Assembly (NCBI GenBank): GCA_015063885.1 | Contig: SVTH01000008.1 | Span: forward strand, 62,001-126,000 | Reading direction: 5' to 3' | Origin: Oscillospiraceae bacterium | GTDB taxonomy: Bacteria; Bacillota; Clostridia; Oscillospirales; CAG-382 | Length of the DNA: 64,000 nt | In this document: piece after piece, positions 27,201-34,219 of the stretch | How the letters are laid out: every line of letters starts with the position of its first letter | Numbering within the stretch: the stretch's first letter is position 1 | The notes under the pieces: generated by a model | Seen by the model: only the letters and a program-made list of their open reading frames with translations | Told to the model about the DNA's origin: nothing | Database searches by the model: none | Translations under genes and position numbers: made by a program

Positions 27201-28404
27201 TACCGTTGGCCTCGGAGCCCTGTGCGGAGCTGTAGCTGTTGGAGGCGGCGACCACCATACTGATGCCCGCCTTGCGGATCTTTTCGTAGATGCCGTTGAC
27301 AGCCTCTTCGTCCGTCTCGCGGGAGAAGCCGCAGGCGGTACCGATGGACATGTTGATCACGTCCACGCCCAGCACCACGCAGTCCTCAAGTGCTGCCATG
27401 ACCCAGGCGGTTCTGGTGGTATCCATGACGTCGGAGAAGATCTTCATAGAGACAAGCTGTGCGTTGGGAGCAACGCCGCGAATGGTATCGTCGTTACCCA
27501 CGATGACGCCGGAAACGTGAGTACCGTGGTTGTTATGGGTGGAATAGACGTCGGAATCGTTATCGGCGTAGTCGAAGCCGAAGGGAACCTTTTCGTTGAT
27601 GTATACGTCGTCTACGGTAATGCCCTTGAGAAGGTCGTATGCGGTGGTCTGCTGTACCAGCGCCGCAACGTCGTCGTAAGTCAAGCCCAGATGAGTAGAG
27701 GTGAAGTTATTGGGAGAGAAGGCGGTGTGCTTGGAATCCAAGCCGGTATCCAATACGGCGACCACCATGCCGGTGCCGTCGTAGCCTGCGTCGGAGCTGT
27801 CGAAGATACCCGTGTCGAACACGTCCACTTCGTTTTCAACCAGCTGGGTCTCGGCGGCCTCGTAGACCTCGCCTACGATGATGCCTCTGCCGTCACCCAA
27901 GGCGCTGCAGGTGGTGGCGAAGTCTCCCGCCTTGATCAACAGCTCGAAGCCGCTGACCACGTTGGAGTATTCTTCCCCCAAACGATAAGAAACGCCCTTC
28001 GCCTCCAGATTGGAAAGAACGTCGGACTTCTCGGCGGCGATGGATGCTCTGATGCCCTTTGCATCCTCGCTCTTTGTGATATATTCCGCGAAGCTCATGG
28101 TCTTGCCGGATCTCTCGTAGGCGTCCATCATGCTGATGGTATCCACCGTTACGATCACGGAGATCTCCTCATCCGCCTTGATGCCGGAGGGCAAGGGGAA
28201 CATCACGGAGTTGTTCAGGTAGTTCTGATAATTCAGACTCAAGCCCTCGATCTCCTTGATGGAGAAGGGGTTCTTCGTCTTTGCGGAGACGAGCAAGTCT
28301 GACAAATGCAACAAAGGCGTAACCAAAACCCCTGCCAAAAGCACGGGGATCAGCAACACCGCAAGGCAGCTTTTCCATTTCATTGAGAAGACTCTTCTTT
28401 TCAT
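21214..28404 (-). CDS. giant cell-surface subtilase with Ig-like and BspA-type leucine-rich repeats
   Basis: This protein has 2,396 residues from the ATG at 28404. I preferred it over the in-frame ATG at 28452 because AGAGG sits 5 bases before it and the promoter places transcription start near 28451. After the signal peptide and a prodomain comes an S8 domain with Asp219 (VAVLDTGLD), His293 (HGTHVSG) and Ser613 (LSGTSMACPN), and a PA-type insert between His and Ser. Fn3-like and Big2-like domains follow (FESSNEKIVKIDQSGIVTAV). Then come about 750 residues of LRR_5 repeats (IGDYAFAYC, IGKYAFAYCRDL). It ends in a TM helix (LLLFSIVAVLVLMVYCL) and a short PAAPAPAQE tail; there is no LPxTG. It resembles lactocepin-like envelope proteinases in plan and probably degrades proteins to peptides taken up by Opp. 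Confidence 0.9.
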   Translation of the reverse strand: MKRRVFSMKWKSCLAVLLIPVLLAGVLVTPLLHLSDLLVSAKTKNPFSIKEIEGLSLNYQNYLNNSVMFPLPSGIKADEEISVIVTVDTISMMDAYERSGKTMSFAEYITKSEDAKGIRASIAAEKSDVLSNLEAKGVSYRLGEEYSNVVSGFELLIKAGDFATTCSALGDGRGIIVGEVYEAAETQLVENEVDVFDTGIFDSSDAGYDGTGMVVAVLDTGLDSKHTAFSPNNFTSTHLGLTYDDVAALVQQTTAYDLLKGITVDDVYINEKVPFGFDYADNDSDVYSTHNNHGTHVSGVIVGNDDTIRGVAPNAQLVSMKIFSDVMDTTRTAWVMAALEDCVVLGVDVINMSIGTACGFSRETDEEAVNGIYEKIRKAGISMVVAASNSYSSAQGSEANGNLGLTSNPDTGTVGSPSTYEGVLSVASISGVETPYIKYGETIVYFSESVNSSSKENNFFDTLLGDKDSAELEFVLIPGVGRTADYTGMDVKGKIALVRRGSNTFEEKAIIAQEQGAAGIIIYNNVSGDIKMNVGETTLAVCSISQDDGEMLAAVGSGKLLISRSQTSGPFISDFSSWGPTPDLRIKPEITAHGGSILSSVTGGGYDRLSGTSMACPNLAGVVVLLRQYVVENFPEIANDNNKVNAMVNGLLMSTADIALGKNGLPYSVRKQGAGLGSLSNALNTPAYITTLDKNGNLMDKAKLELGDDPSKTGVYEMTFTVNNFGDATVSYDLGAYVMTEGVSDTKTGAGKTTVTEESYILDGATITVTSKDSKGGHLQGNTVTVYGDDSLDVTVTVTLSDADKAYLNKSFENGMYVEGYITLTATAGTECDLNVPYLAFYGDWTVAPLFDLTYYDTNADELDDGIDFEDKTMADAYATRPIGGVSEDYVSYLGSYYFLQDPKDMVIAANEQYIALSNKDGTVHSLRFVWAGMLRNAERVEVSIYNATTGEVVFTCVDDLVRKSYSDGGPSIYPSNIEIEFDTADYNFANNSRFIVKLVGYLDYKDGALDTNKNNVYEFPLTIDFQAPTVTDVEYYYEYDKSLKKNRLYADVLIYDNHYAMSAQLGYVTTGQDENGNPTPEMKAFEQYMTPVYSQKNSTTRVTFELTDYLFDIKHNATNKNCFVVSVYDYALNTATFEIPLPDDFTEFYFESLEDGLTLSPNEVYTLEPIVYPYTQWAELLGYSSSKPSVVRVVNNKLVAVSSGNAIIKAQDPNTNESVTFKVTVLKEGDEGYERYDKPVVDVFTLDGYQTLKAYYVVVNEDKDIGDTGNVRFFEGNFNLAMYPSESVLLQYSLDAYYPGETTVEFESSNEKIVKIDQSGIVTAVAEGFASVTIKVMQEGKSTYYSETVSVEVKDPYIKTGSSLTHYYGNGGLVDIPAKLALTEIGQFAFSNFEYIMKTEEELAFDDAENSKAWFIGDNTITKVIIPEGVEKINSYAFANLTALEEVVFPSTLEAIDYGAFYNCVSLEKITFSGENNLKIINQNAFENCDLRGTLALDSICVISDYAFAGNRNLAGIVLADTLQSVGQYAFAGCEKLATATVSADKVKYGSYAFTGCESLKEFRVNSAVLPEGMFYECESMETVTLGAEVNDIGAFAFRDTKIGTFIVENGNRAYKVQTADHILSADGKTLIAVSPNVKGEYTNNSVTAIGKGALSHNRKITSATLEKVTVVEDYGFASSTNLVSVKLGKLTSIGKYAFFETHITALPAFANDAYMGDYAFSHSSLQAVTIPNGMTVGEGIFSECMDLATVVIGDNVVLGDYAFSINKDNAFEVEGFYIGEDKYFRYEFSSALTSLTIGENAVIGNNAFSYAASLEKVTLGKNAVIGNMAFYNMTSLKSIDLSSAKSIGDYALSGDVFYACMDTNMTVAAVGKDGYYIYSYYGPQITSLDVSSAESIGKYAFAYCRDLVDVKLGTAIKEIPAYAFAGCDALKKINMSSVETIGEYAFMECGLESIDLSSVSSIDKYAFVSNRNLASVTLNPNGTTIGEGGFAYCDPLDDVKNLSSVTEIGDYAFAYVALTEADLTGAVSIGTNAFIKEEVTPFKVQLGNALTTLGDNPFAMCVVAPFVSTVIETVGGKEFEVETDTFDLSATVSVIDGSLYYKNVFGMELITYAGNTHDDAVVADDTVRIGAYAFAGSDVQRIKMPYMTTAIGHKAFYACDKLELVVFGSYNVPILEEEFDPTYYESLEHVPGSGEYGDYTDYDGTEVTIVGMGMIPYFMWNATGGQYSNVFYGANFVDYVGYVEDKLIMVSPVNGVGYDSYVCDQYFGYRIEGPAAPDDVTIAAIKAINAIPEKVTYEDRAIVEAAREAYDKIATLEQMALVTNYDVLVSAEQRIAALTPPSEDDPGEGGDTPKGNPEEVLLLFSIVAVLVLMVYCLQGVLKNEDPAAPAPAQE

Positions 28405-28457
28405 CGGGACCTCTTTTCTTCTTTGGGCATAATACGACACATACATATTCATTTTAT

Positions 28458-28486
28458 GATACTACATTTTGAAAAAAAATGCAATA
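28458..28486 (-). promoter_or_regulatory. sigma-A promoter of the protease-Opp operon
   Basis: Minus strand: -35 TTGCAT, a 17-base spacer, -10 TATCAT. Predicted transcription start is near 28451, giving a leader of about 47 bases to the ATG at 28404. AT-rich tracts lie upstream. Confidence 0.7.
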
Positions 28487-28539
28487 GCTTTATCACATTT
28501 TTTTAATTTTAATTTTTTGTTCATTTTTTCGTCAAAACA

Positions 28540-28568
28540 TTTACTTTTGGAACAAAATGTGGTATACT
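28540..28568 (+). promoter_or_regulatory. sigma-A promoter of the divergent redox operon
   Basis: -35 TTTACT, a 17-base spacer and -10 TATACT, preceded by very AT-rich sequence. It is divergent from the protease promoter, with about 54 bases between the two -35 boxes. Confidence 0.75.
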
Positions 28569-28607
28569 GCTTGTTATGAATCAACACGCCCACAAGGGAG
28601 AATCGCC

Positions 28608-29357
28608 ATGACCGAGAAAACTTGTCTGCGGATACACAAAATTTACGGCATTCTGCTTTCCGTTTCCCTTCTGATCGCCGGGATCTGTCTGATGGCAGGC
28701 TGTCTTTGCATTTACTGTTCCAACGAGGTAACGCCCTATTCCCGAGAGATCGTCGGGGAGACCTTTGGGTCAGTTGCCCTTCCCGTATGCCTCTTCCCTG
28801 TTTTGGCGGTCTTGGGGCTGTTTCTGCCCGGAAATGCGCCCGCGGGAAAGGGCAAGCGCTCTATTCCCGCCGGGATGATTTTGGGGAAAGACCTTTCCGC
28901 TCTGGATGCGGAAGCCTTCTTCGCCGTCACCCGTGAGCAGAAAGGACGAAAAAACCGCAGTCTGATCCTTTTGGGGCTGGCGGTTTTGGGAAGTCTCTTG
29001 TTCCTGTGGTTTGCCCTCTCCCCTGCCAATCGGGAGGGCGGCGACATCAACGGCTATATGATCCGCTGTATGTGGGTTTTGCTTCCCTGCCTTGCAGTTC
29101 CCTTCGTTTTCGGGATCTACGCATCGGTGTACAACCAAAAGAGCCTTGCCCGTCAATGGGAGCTGGTGAAGAAATGCCCCGCCTTGAAGGTGAGCGAGGC
29201 ATATGCACGCAAGCAGGAGATGGGAAGACGGCTCCTTGCGGGCGGTCTTGCCTTGATCGCCGTGGCGCTGATCGTTCTGGGAAGAATCTCGGGCGGTGCG
29301 GCAGACGTTTTGACCAAGGCCATCAACATTTGCACCGAGTGTATCGGGTTGGGTTAA
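28608..29357 (+). CDS. four-TM membrane protein with C-terminal CXXC tail
   Basis: This protein has 249 residues. The start is at 28608, behind AAGGGAGAA; the frame is open further upstream but runs into the promoter. Hydrophobic helices lie near residues 13-35, 55-70, 105-125 and 140-160, with a fifth near 205-220. The last residues, KAINICTECIGLG, match from memory the end of the short CD1871A family of CXXC-motif proteins of clostridia. The rest is an added membrane part that I do not recognise. The gene is 12 bases before the polyferredoxin-thioredoxin fusion, so a role as thiol or cluster partner of that protein is likely but inferred. Confidence 0.7.
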   Translation: MTEKTCLRIHKIYGILLSVSLLIAGICLMAGCLCIYCSNEVTPYSREIVGETFGSVALPVCLFPVLAVLGLFLPGNAPAGKGKRSIPAGMILGKDLSALDAEAFFAVTREQKGRKNRSLILLGLAVLGSLLFLWFALSPANREGGDINGYMIRCMWVLLPCLAVPFVFGIYASVYNQKSLARQWELVKKCPALKVSEAYARKQEMGRRLLAGGLALIAVALIVLGRISGGAADVLTKAINICTECIGLG

Positions 29358-29369
29358 GGAGGATGCAGG

Positions 29370-30866
29370 ATGAAAAAAGTATTTACTAAGCTGAAAAGCC
29401 TCCTTCCCACCAAGCGGAAGCTGATCCAACTGTATTTCGCCCTTTTGTTCAATGCCAACGCCAAGGGCTTTGGCGAGGGCACCATTTTCCGCGGAAGCAC
29501 CAAGTCCTTGTGTATTCCCGGGTTGAACTGTTATTCCTGTCCCGGTGCCATCGGTGCCTGTCCCTTGGGCTCCCTGCAGGGCTCCTTCAGTGCGGGGAAA
29601 AGCACGGTGTTTTACGTATTCGGGATCCTGATGCTCTTTGGTCTGGCACTTGGCAGAACCATCTGCGGATGGCTGTGTCCTTTCGGGCTGATCCAGGAGC
29701 TCCTCTTTAAGATCAAAACGCCCAAGGTGAAGAAAAGCCCCGTGACGAGGCTGCTTTCTTACCTGAAATACGTGATCCTGGCGTTCTTCGTGTTCCTGGT
29801 GCCTATTCTTTACGCCTTCAAGGACACGCCATTACCTGCCTTCTGTAAGTACATTTGTCCTGCGGGCACTTTGGAGGGCGGTATCAGCCTGCTTTCCAAC
29901 AAGCTGAACGAGAGCTATTTTGCTATGCTGGGGCCCTTGTTCACCTGGAAGTTTTTGCTTTTGGTGAGCTTCGTGGTGGGGTGCGTCTTCGTGTTCCGCC
30001 TGTTCTGCCGTTTCTTCTGTCCCTTGGGGGCGCTTTACGGCTTTTTCAACCGCATTTCCTTCGTCGGCGTCAAGGTGGACGCACCCAAGTGTACCAATTG
30101 CGACCTTTGCGTACATAAGTGCAAAATGGATATCAAGAAGGTGGGGGATGCGGAGTGTATCTCCTGCGGAGAATGTGTTGACGTTTGTCCTACCGGCGCC
30201 ATCTCCTGGAAGGGCGTTCCCAAAAAGAAGAGCCTTCCCGAGGATGCGGCCGCGGGAGACAAAAAGAAGGCGAAATTCATTACCCGCTGTGTATCTGCCG
30301 TTTTGATGATCGCTTTGCTGGCGGGCGTGTTCGTTTATGCCTGGAACGATACGGGAGATCAGCCCGGGGACGTTTCCTCCGAGGCGGGCTCCGAGGAGAG
30401 CTCTTCCTCTATCCCCTACGGGAATCAGGTGGGCGAGCTTTGCTATCAGGGTGAGCTGTTTGCCGTGGACGGTAACGGTGTTTCCGAGACGGCTATCGAC
30501 GTGATCGAGGAAGGAAAGATCACCGTGATCAACTTCTGGGGTACCTGGTGCACTCCTTGCGTCAACGAGCTTCCCTATTTCGACCGCATTGCGACGGAAT
30601 ATGAAGGTTCCGTCTCCGTGGCGGCCATTCACACCAACATGGTGGCGAACACCGCAAGCGGCTATATTGCACAGCATTACCCCGACAGTAAGATCCGTTT
30701 CGCCTGCGACGGCGCAGGAGAGGCGTATTACAATACCTTGGGCGGCAGAGGGACCTACCCTTATACCGTTGTGGTGGACGAGAACGGCGTGATCGCAGCC
30801 GTGTTTGTGCAAGCTTTGGAATACGAGGAGCTGCAGGAGATCGTGGAAACGCTTCTGGCTGATTAA
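29370..30866 (+). CDS. membrane polyferredoxin (NapH/YccM-like) fused to TlpA-type thioredoxin domain
   Basis: This 498-residue protein has an N-terminal 4Fe-4S membrane part with the Cys motifs NCYSCPGAIGACPLG, TICGWLCPFG, FCKYICPAGT and LFCRFFCPLG between TM helices. Two ferredoxin clusters follow near residues 235-280 (CTNCDLCVHKCKMDI and CISCGECVDVCPTGA). A further TM helix (about 307-330) and a Ser-rich linker lead to a TlpA-like domain with FWGTWCTPCVNELPYFD (Cys394/Cys397). The ferredoxin part should face the cytosol and the thioredoxin the outside. The plan suggests transfer of electrons from ferredoxin across the membrane to outside thiols, the job done elsewhere by CcdA or DsbD. A GGAGG site lies before the ATG. 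Confidence 0.88.
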   Translation: MKKVFTKLKSLLPTKRKLIQLYFALLFNANAKGFGEGTIFRGSTKSLCIPGLNCYSCPGAIGACPLGSLQGSFSAGKSTVFYVFGILMLFGLALGRTICGWLCPFGLIQELLFKIKTPKVKKSPVTRLLSYLKYVILAFFVFLVPILYAFKDTPLPAFCKYICPAGTLEGGISLLSNKLNESYFAMLGPLFTWKFLLLVSFVVGCVFVFRLFCRFFCPLGALYGFFNRISFVGVKVDAPKCTNCDLCVHKCKMDIKKVGDAECISCGECVDVCPTGAISWKGVPKKKSLPEDAAAGDKKKAKFITRCVSAVLMIALLAGVFVYAWNDTGDQPGDVSSEAGSEESSSSIPYGNQVGELCYQGELFAVDGNGVSETAIDVIEEGKITVINFWGTWCTPCVNELPYFDRIATEYEGSVSVAAIHTNMVANTASGYIAQHYPDSKIRFACDGAGEAYYNTLGGRGTYPYTVVVDENGVIAAVFVQALEYEELQEIVETLLAD

Positions 30867-30872
30867 AGGGTT

Positions 30873-32096
30873 ATGGAACGAAAAAGAAACGGCACGGCGT
30901 CTTTGATCTTGCTGTGCTGGTTGGTGTATACTTGCTCTTATCTGGGCAAGCTGAATTACGCCGCCAATATTACCCCCATCATGGAATATTACGGCGTGAA
31001 CCACGCCCGTGCGGGGTTGGTGAGCAGTTATTTTTCCGCCACCTACGCCATTGGGCAGGTGGTGAACGGGATCTTGTGCAGGAGGTATCCCCTGAAGCAG
31101 GTGGTATTCGGTGCCTTGATCGTTTCCGCAGGGATCAACCTCGCAGTAGCGTTTGCCCCCGAATTCGGGATGATCCGCTATCTGTGGATGGTGAACGGGT
31201 TTGCTACTTCCCTGCTTTGGCCTTGCCTGGTGAGATTGCTTTCCGAAACCTTGGATAAAAAGGATCTTGGAAAAGCGGTGGTCGCTATGGGAACCACCAC
31301 GGCGGCGGGCACCTTTGCCATCTACGGCATCAGCGCGGGGTTTGCGCTGTTCGACGGGTTCAAGTGGGTGTTCGTTTTGGCGTCGGCGGTGGTTTCGTCC
31401 GTTGCGGTATATTGGCTGCTGGTTGCCGAGAAAAAGATCGGCGGCGTTGTCAGAACGGAAGAAAAAGAAGCCGCCGTCTTGGAAAAGCAAGGACGGGTTT
31501 CCCCGGGGAAGGCCCTTTTGGTGTGCGCGGGGATGCTGGCACTGTTCGGCGTGTTCACCAACCTGGTGAAGGACGGACTTTCCGGATGGGTGCCCTCCAT
31601 TTTAAAGGAAGAATACGGGCTGGGAGATTCCCTGTCCATCCTGTTGACCCTGGCGCTGCCCATGGTGTCCTTGTTCGGTAGCGCCCTCTCCGTAAGACTG
31701 CAGAAGCGGATTCCTGACTTCGTTCTGCTGTGCGGAATATTATTTGGGGGGGCCGGAGCGTTGCTTTTTGGCGTGACCGCAGGACTGAAGGCGGGCGCAT
31801 TGGTGCCTATCTTCGCCGGGTTTGCTGTGGTGTGTATGTTCATGGCCACCTGTAACAGCGTGATCACCAGTATGTTCCCCATGTTTATGAAGGGAAAGAT
31901 GAACTCCGGTATGCTTGCAGGGGTGCTCAACGGCTTTTGCTACGTGGGAAGTACTCTCAGTTATTACGGACTGGGGGCTTTGGCGGATCATTTCGGTTGG
32001 CGATCGGTTTTCACGGTGCTGACGGCGGTCTGTCTGGGATGTCTCCTTCTTGCCACAGGGTATTGGGGCGGAAAACGCCTTTCAAAAAGAGCATAA
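30873..32096 (+). CDS. MFS transporter, organophosphate/sugar-phosphate antiporter-like
   Basis: This 407-residue protein has 12 predicted TM helices. It shows the UhpC/GlpT-like start LVYTCSYLGKLNYAANITPIM, then YFSATYAIGQVVNGILCRRYP and a central loop (VRTEEKEAAVLEKQGRVSPG). The second half has DGLSGWVPSILKEEYGL and FMATCNSVITSMFPMFMKGK. Substrate cannot be told; relatives carry sugar phosphates, glycerol phosphate or other organic anions. It lies 6 bases after the redox fusion gene and ends at a strong terminator, so it belongs to the same operon. Confidence 0.85.
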   Translation: MERKRNGTASLILLCWLVYTCSYLGKLNYAANITPIMEYYGVNHARAGLVSSYFSATYAIGQVVNGILCRRYPLKQVVFGALIVSAGINLAVAFAPEFGMIRYLWMVNGFATSLLWPCLVRLLSETLDKKDLGKAVVAMGTTTAAGTFAIYGISAGFALFDGFKWVFVLASAVVSSVAVYWLLVAEKKIGGVVRTEEKEAAVLEKQGRVSPGKALLVCAGMLALFGVFTNLVKDGLSGWVPSILKEEYGLGDSLSILLTLALPMVSLFGSALSVRLQKRIPDFVLLCGILFGGAGALLFGVTAGLKAGALVPIFAGFAVVCMFMATCNSVITSMFPMFMKGKMNSGMLAGVLNGFCYVGSTLSYYGLGALADHFGWRSVFTVLTAVCLGCLLLATGYWGGKRLSKRA

Positions 32097-32103
32097 AAAA
32101 CGG

Positions 32104-32136
32104 CACCGTCGAGGTTGAATTCGACGGTGCTTTTTT
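32104..32136. terminator. terminator after the redox operon, copy 1 of a 32-bp repeat
   Basis: The stem CACCGTCGA/TCGACGGTG has loop GGTTGAAT and a T-run. It abuts the stop codon of the convergent ABC permease gene. An identical 32-bp copy lies at 36285-36316. Confidence 0.9.
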
Positions 32137-34219
32137 AAAGAAATGCGGATAGGCAGATCAGAAGGAGCAGACCGGCCATCAAAAGAGGCGGAAGAGCAGG
32201 GTGGCGGAAACGGCGGGACAAAAGCACGCCCGCCGTACAAGCAAGAGCGGCAAGAAGCGTGCGGAACAGCAAAGCCAGGATCACGCATCCTGCAAGGGGC
32301 AAGGTGCCGTCTTTCCCCGGGAGGCTCGCCAGGACGGTCCCGGGTACGGGAAGGGTATGGAGAGCGGAAAGTTTATAGAGATCCGCCAGGAAGAACAGGA
32401 TCCCCATCCCTGCCGTCACCGCAGTGCAAAGGAAGAGCTTGGTAACAAAAGTGGTGCCGCCGCCTTTTGCGGAAGCGTTCTGGATGGGAAGAAAGCGAAA
32501 ACGAACCTCCGGGGCGTATGCGAAGGAAGGTAGCAGCAACAGCAAAAGGAACAGGAGGTCAGGGGCTCCGAACAGCAAGGATTGCCAGCCCTTGGGGTAA
32601 AGAAGCAGGGCGGGCACGCCTTCTTCGTTCAAGGCTTTGACGCGGGCGGCCTCCTGTTCGACCTCCAGGAATACCTCGTATCGAATACGGGCAGAGTGGA
32701 TCTCCATGCGCAAAGAGGCAAGCTCCTCGTAGGAGATCTCCCCTTTTTCGTACAGGAGGGTATATTCCGCCTCCTTGGCGAACAGATCGTGGAACGACGC
32801 TTTTTCCTCGGCCAGGCAGGCTTCCTTTTCGGGGGTCAGCTCTCCTTCCAGCTTCGTCATATAGGTACGGTACAAACGGTCCCGATAGGTCAAGGGAGGA
32901 GGCGGGAGGAGAAGCTTGACGACCAACAGAACAAGAATGGGCAAAAGCAATCCCGAACGGAGGAACAGCTTTTTCGCTTCGAAGCCCGCAAGGGTTTTGG
33001 GGATATAGCAGAAGGCGGGCCTGCGCTTTTTGCGGCGGGAGCGGACGATTCGTTTCCGCCACAGCAGGAACAGCAAGCAGATGGATAGGAACGTGATCCC
33101 TGCCAAAAGTGCCGTGATCGCCCAAGGAACGGAAACGCAGGCGCCGAAGAGGTTCACGGCGGTGTAGCGGGTCAAGAGCCCTTCCCCGGAGAGGAGGGCG
33201 AAGAGATTCAGCGTTTCCCCGGGGGATCCGACGGATGCTACGGCAGGATCGTCCCACCAAAGCTGAAGGGCTATGATACCCGCAGAGGCCACCAGGAACA
33301 TAAAGCGATTTGGAAGCACTCTTGCAAGAAGCATAAGCAGTGTCCCGACGCCAAAGGAGACCGTAATACGCAAGAGGAACCGCAGGCATACGGCTTCATA
33401 AACGTACAAGGGATAGGGGCAAAGAGCAAAAGAAGAGAAGGACTGCACAAATGCACGGATCCCGCCCATGGGCGTTCCCACGGAAATTCCCGCAAGAGCG
33501 GAAAGCTCTAACAGAAGTGTACCGCAAGCGGAAAGGACAAGGAGTGCCGAAAGCTTTTGCAGAAGGACCCCGTGACAGCCTTTGCACGTGGAAAACAAAA
33601 GGCTTTCGGTGTCATCCTCACGGTCGGAGGATGCCAGCAGCATAGCGCTGACCAGGATCAACGCCATCAGAAAATACCCCGTCCCTTCATATTCTAAGAA
33701 GACGTCCCATCCGTTGAGATACGCCGTAGAGACGGGAAGCCTCGTCATGGGGCGGTAGGTTTCGATCACCCGTGCAAGGTAGGTCCTTCTGTAAGGATCC
33801 GTCACCACCTGCAGATTCTTTTCCGCCGTTTGGATAACGGCCTCCAGGCGGGTGCGAAGCTCCTCGGGATAGCCTTTGCGGGCGTAGAGGGCGGTATACA
33901 GTTCTCCGTCGGTATAGCCGCTTTCGGGATACAGGGTAACGGGATCCCGAAAGGCGTACTTCATGGGATCCTCCCCCTTCTCCAGGGCTTGGATCTGCTG
34001 TTCCACCGCAAGGGTCTTTGCCCACAGGTATGCTTGGTACCCTTGATCGTAGGAAGCGGGATCTTTTTCGTAATCGGTGAAGAAGGTCTTCAGGATCGTT
34101 TGAAACGGTGGGTCGGAAGGGGCACTCAAGTAGGCCGCTACGCCGTTTGCAAGGAAAAGCAACAGCAGAAACACCGGAAAGAAGCGCAGGGAAAGAAGCT
34201 TTTTCAGTTCGTATTTCAT
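32135..34219 (-). CDS. ABC-2 type membrane permease
   Basis: This protein has 694 residues from the ATG at 34219, which overlaps the stop of the ATPase gene as ATGA. The frame continues far upstream but that part overlaps the ATPase gene. It starts MKYELKKLLSLRFFPVFLLL, typical of ABC-2 exporters. A first TM is followed by a large charged extracytoplasmic segment (about 40-170), then two blocks of TM helices separated by a second charged helical region (ELTPEKEACLAEEKASFHDL). Both halves have the same layout, suggesting internal duplication of the ABC-2 fold. With the neighbouring ATPase it forms an exporter of unknown substrate. Confidence 0.82.
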   Translation of the reverse strand: MKYELKKLLSLRFFPVFLLLLFLANGVAAYLSAPSDPPFQTILKTFFTDYEKDPASYDQGYQAYLWAKTLAVEQQIQALEKGEDPMKYAFRDPVTLYPESGYTDGELYTALYARKGYPEELRTRLEAVIQTAEKNLQVVTDPYRRTYLARVIETYRPMTRLPVSTAYLNGWDVFLEYEGTGYFLMALILVSAMLLASSDREDDTESLLFSTCKGCHGVLLQKLSALLVLSACGTLLLELSALAGISVGTPMGGIRAFVQSFSSFALCPYPLYVYEAVCLRFLLRITVSFGVGTLLMLLARVLPNRFMFLVASAGIIALQLWWDDPAVASVGSPGETLNLFALLSGEGLLTRYTAVNLFGACVSVPWAITALLAGITFLSICLLFLLWRKRIVRSRRKKRRPAFCYIPKTLAGFEAKKLFLRSGLLLPILVLLVVKLLLPPPPLTYRDRLYRTYMTKLEGELTPEKEACLAEEKASFHDLFAKEAEYTLLYEKGEISYEELASLRMEIHSARIRYEVFLEVEQEAARVKALNEEGVPALLLYPKGWQSLLFGAPDLLFLLLLLLPSFAYAPEVRFRFLPIQNASAKGGGTTFVTKLFLCTAVTAGMGILFFLADLYKLSALHTLPVPGTVLASLPGKDGTLPLAGCVILALLFRTLLAALACTAGVLLSRRFRHPALPPLLMAGLLLLICLSAFL

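Larger units (their letters stand above)
4030..28404 (-). other. putative 14-gene operon: surface protease, Opp importer, redox lipoproteins, dockerin protein
   Basis: Fourteen genes run in the same direction from 28404 to 4030. Gaps between them are 2-38 bases, with short overlaps at 14042/14049 and 8691/8701. No internal terminator hairpin was seen. A sigma-A promoter precedes the protease and a terminator follows the dockerin gene. Internal promoters cannot be excluded. Confidence 0.65.

Noticed and set aside
25057..28302. A 1,081-codon open frame opposite the subtilase gene
   Set aside because: The catalytic triad and repeats are on the minus strand; the plus frame is low-complexity Gly/Val/His sequence with no ribosome site.
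28404..28452. Upstream ATG at 28452 as start of the subtilase
   Set aside because: The -10 box at 28458-28463 puts transcription start at about this base; the ATG at 28404 has a ribosome site and is followed by a signal peptide.
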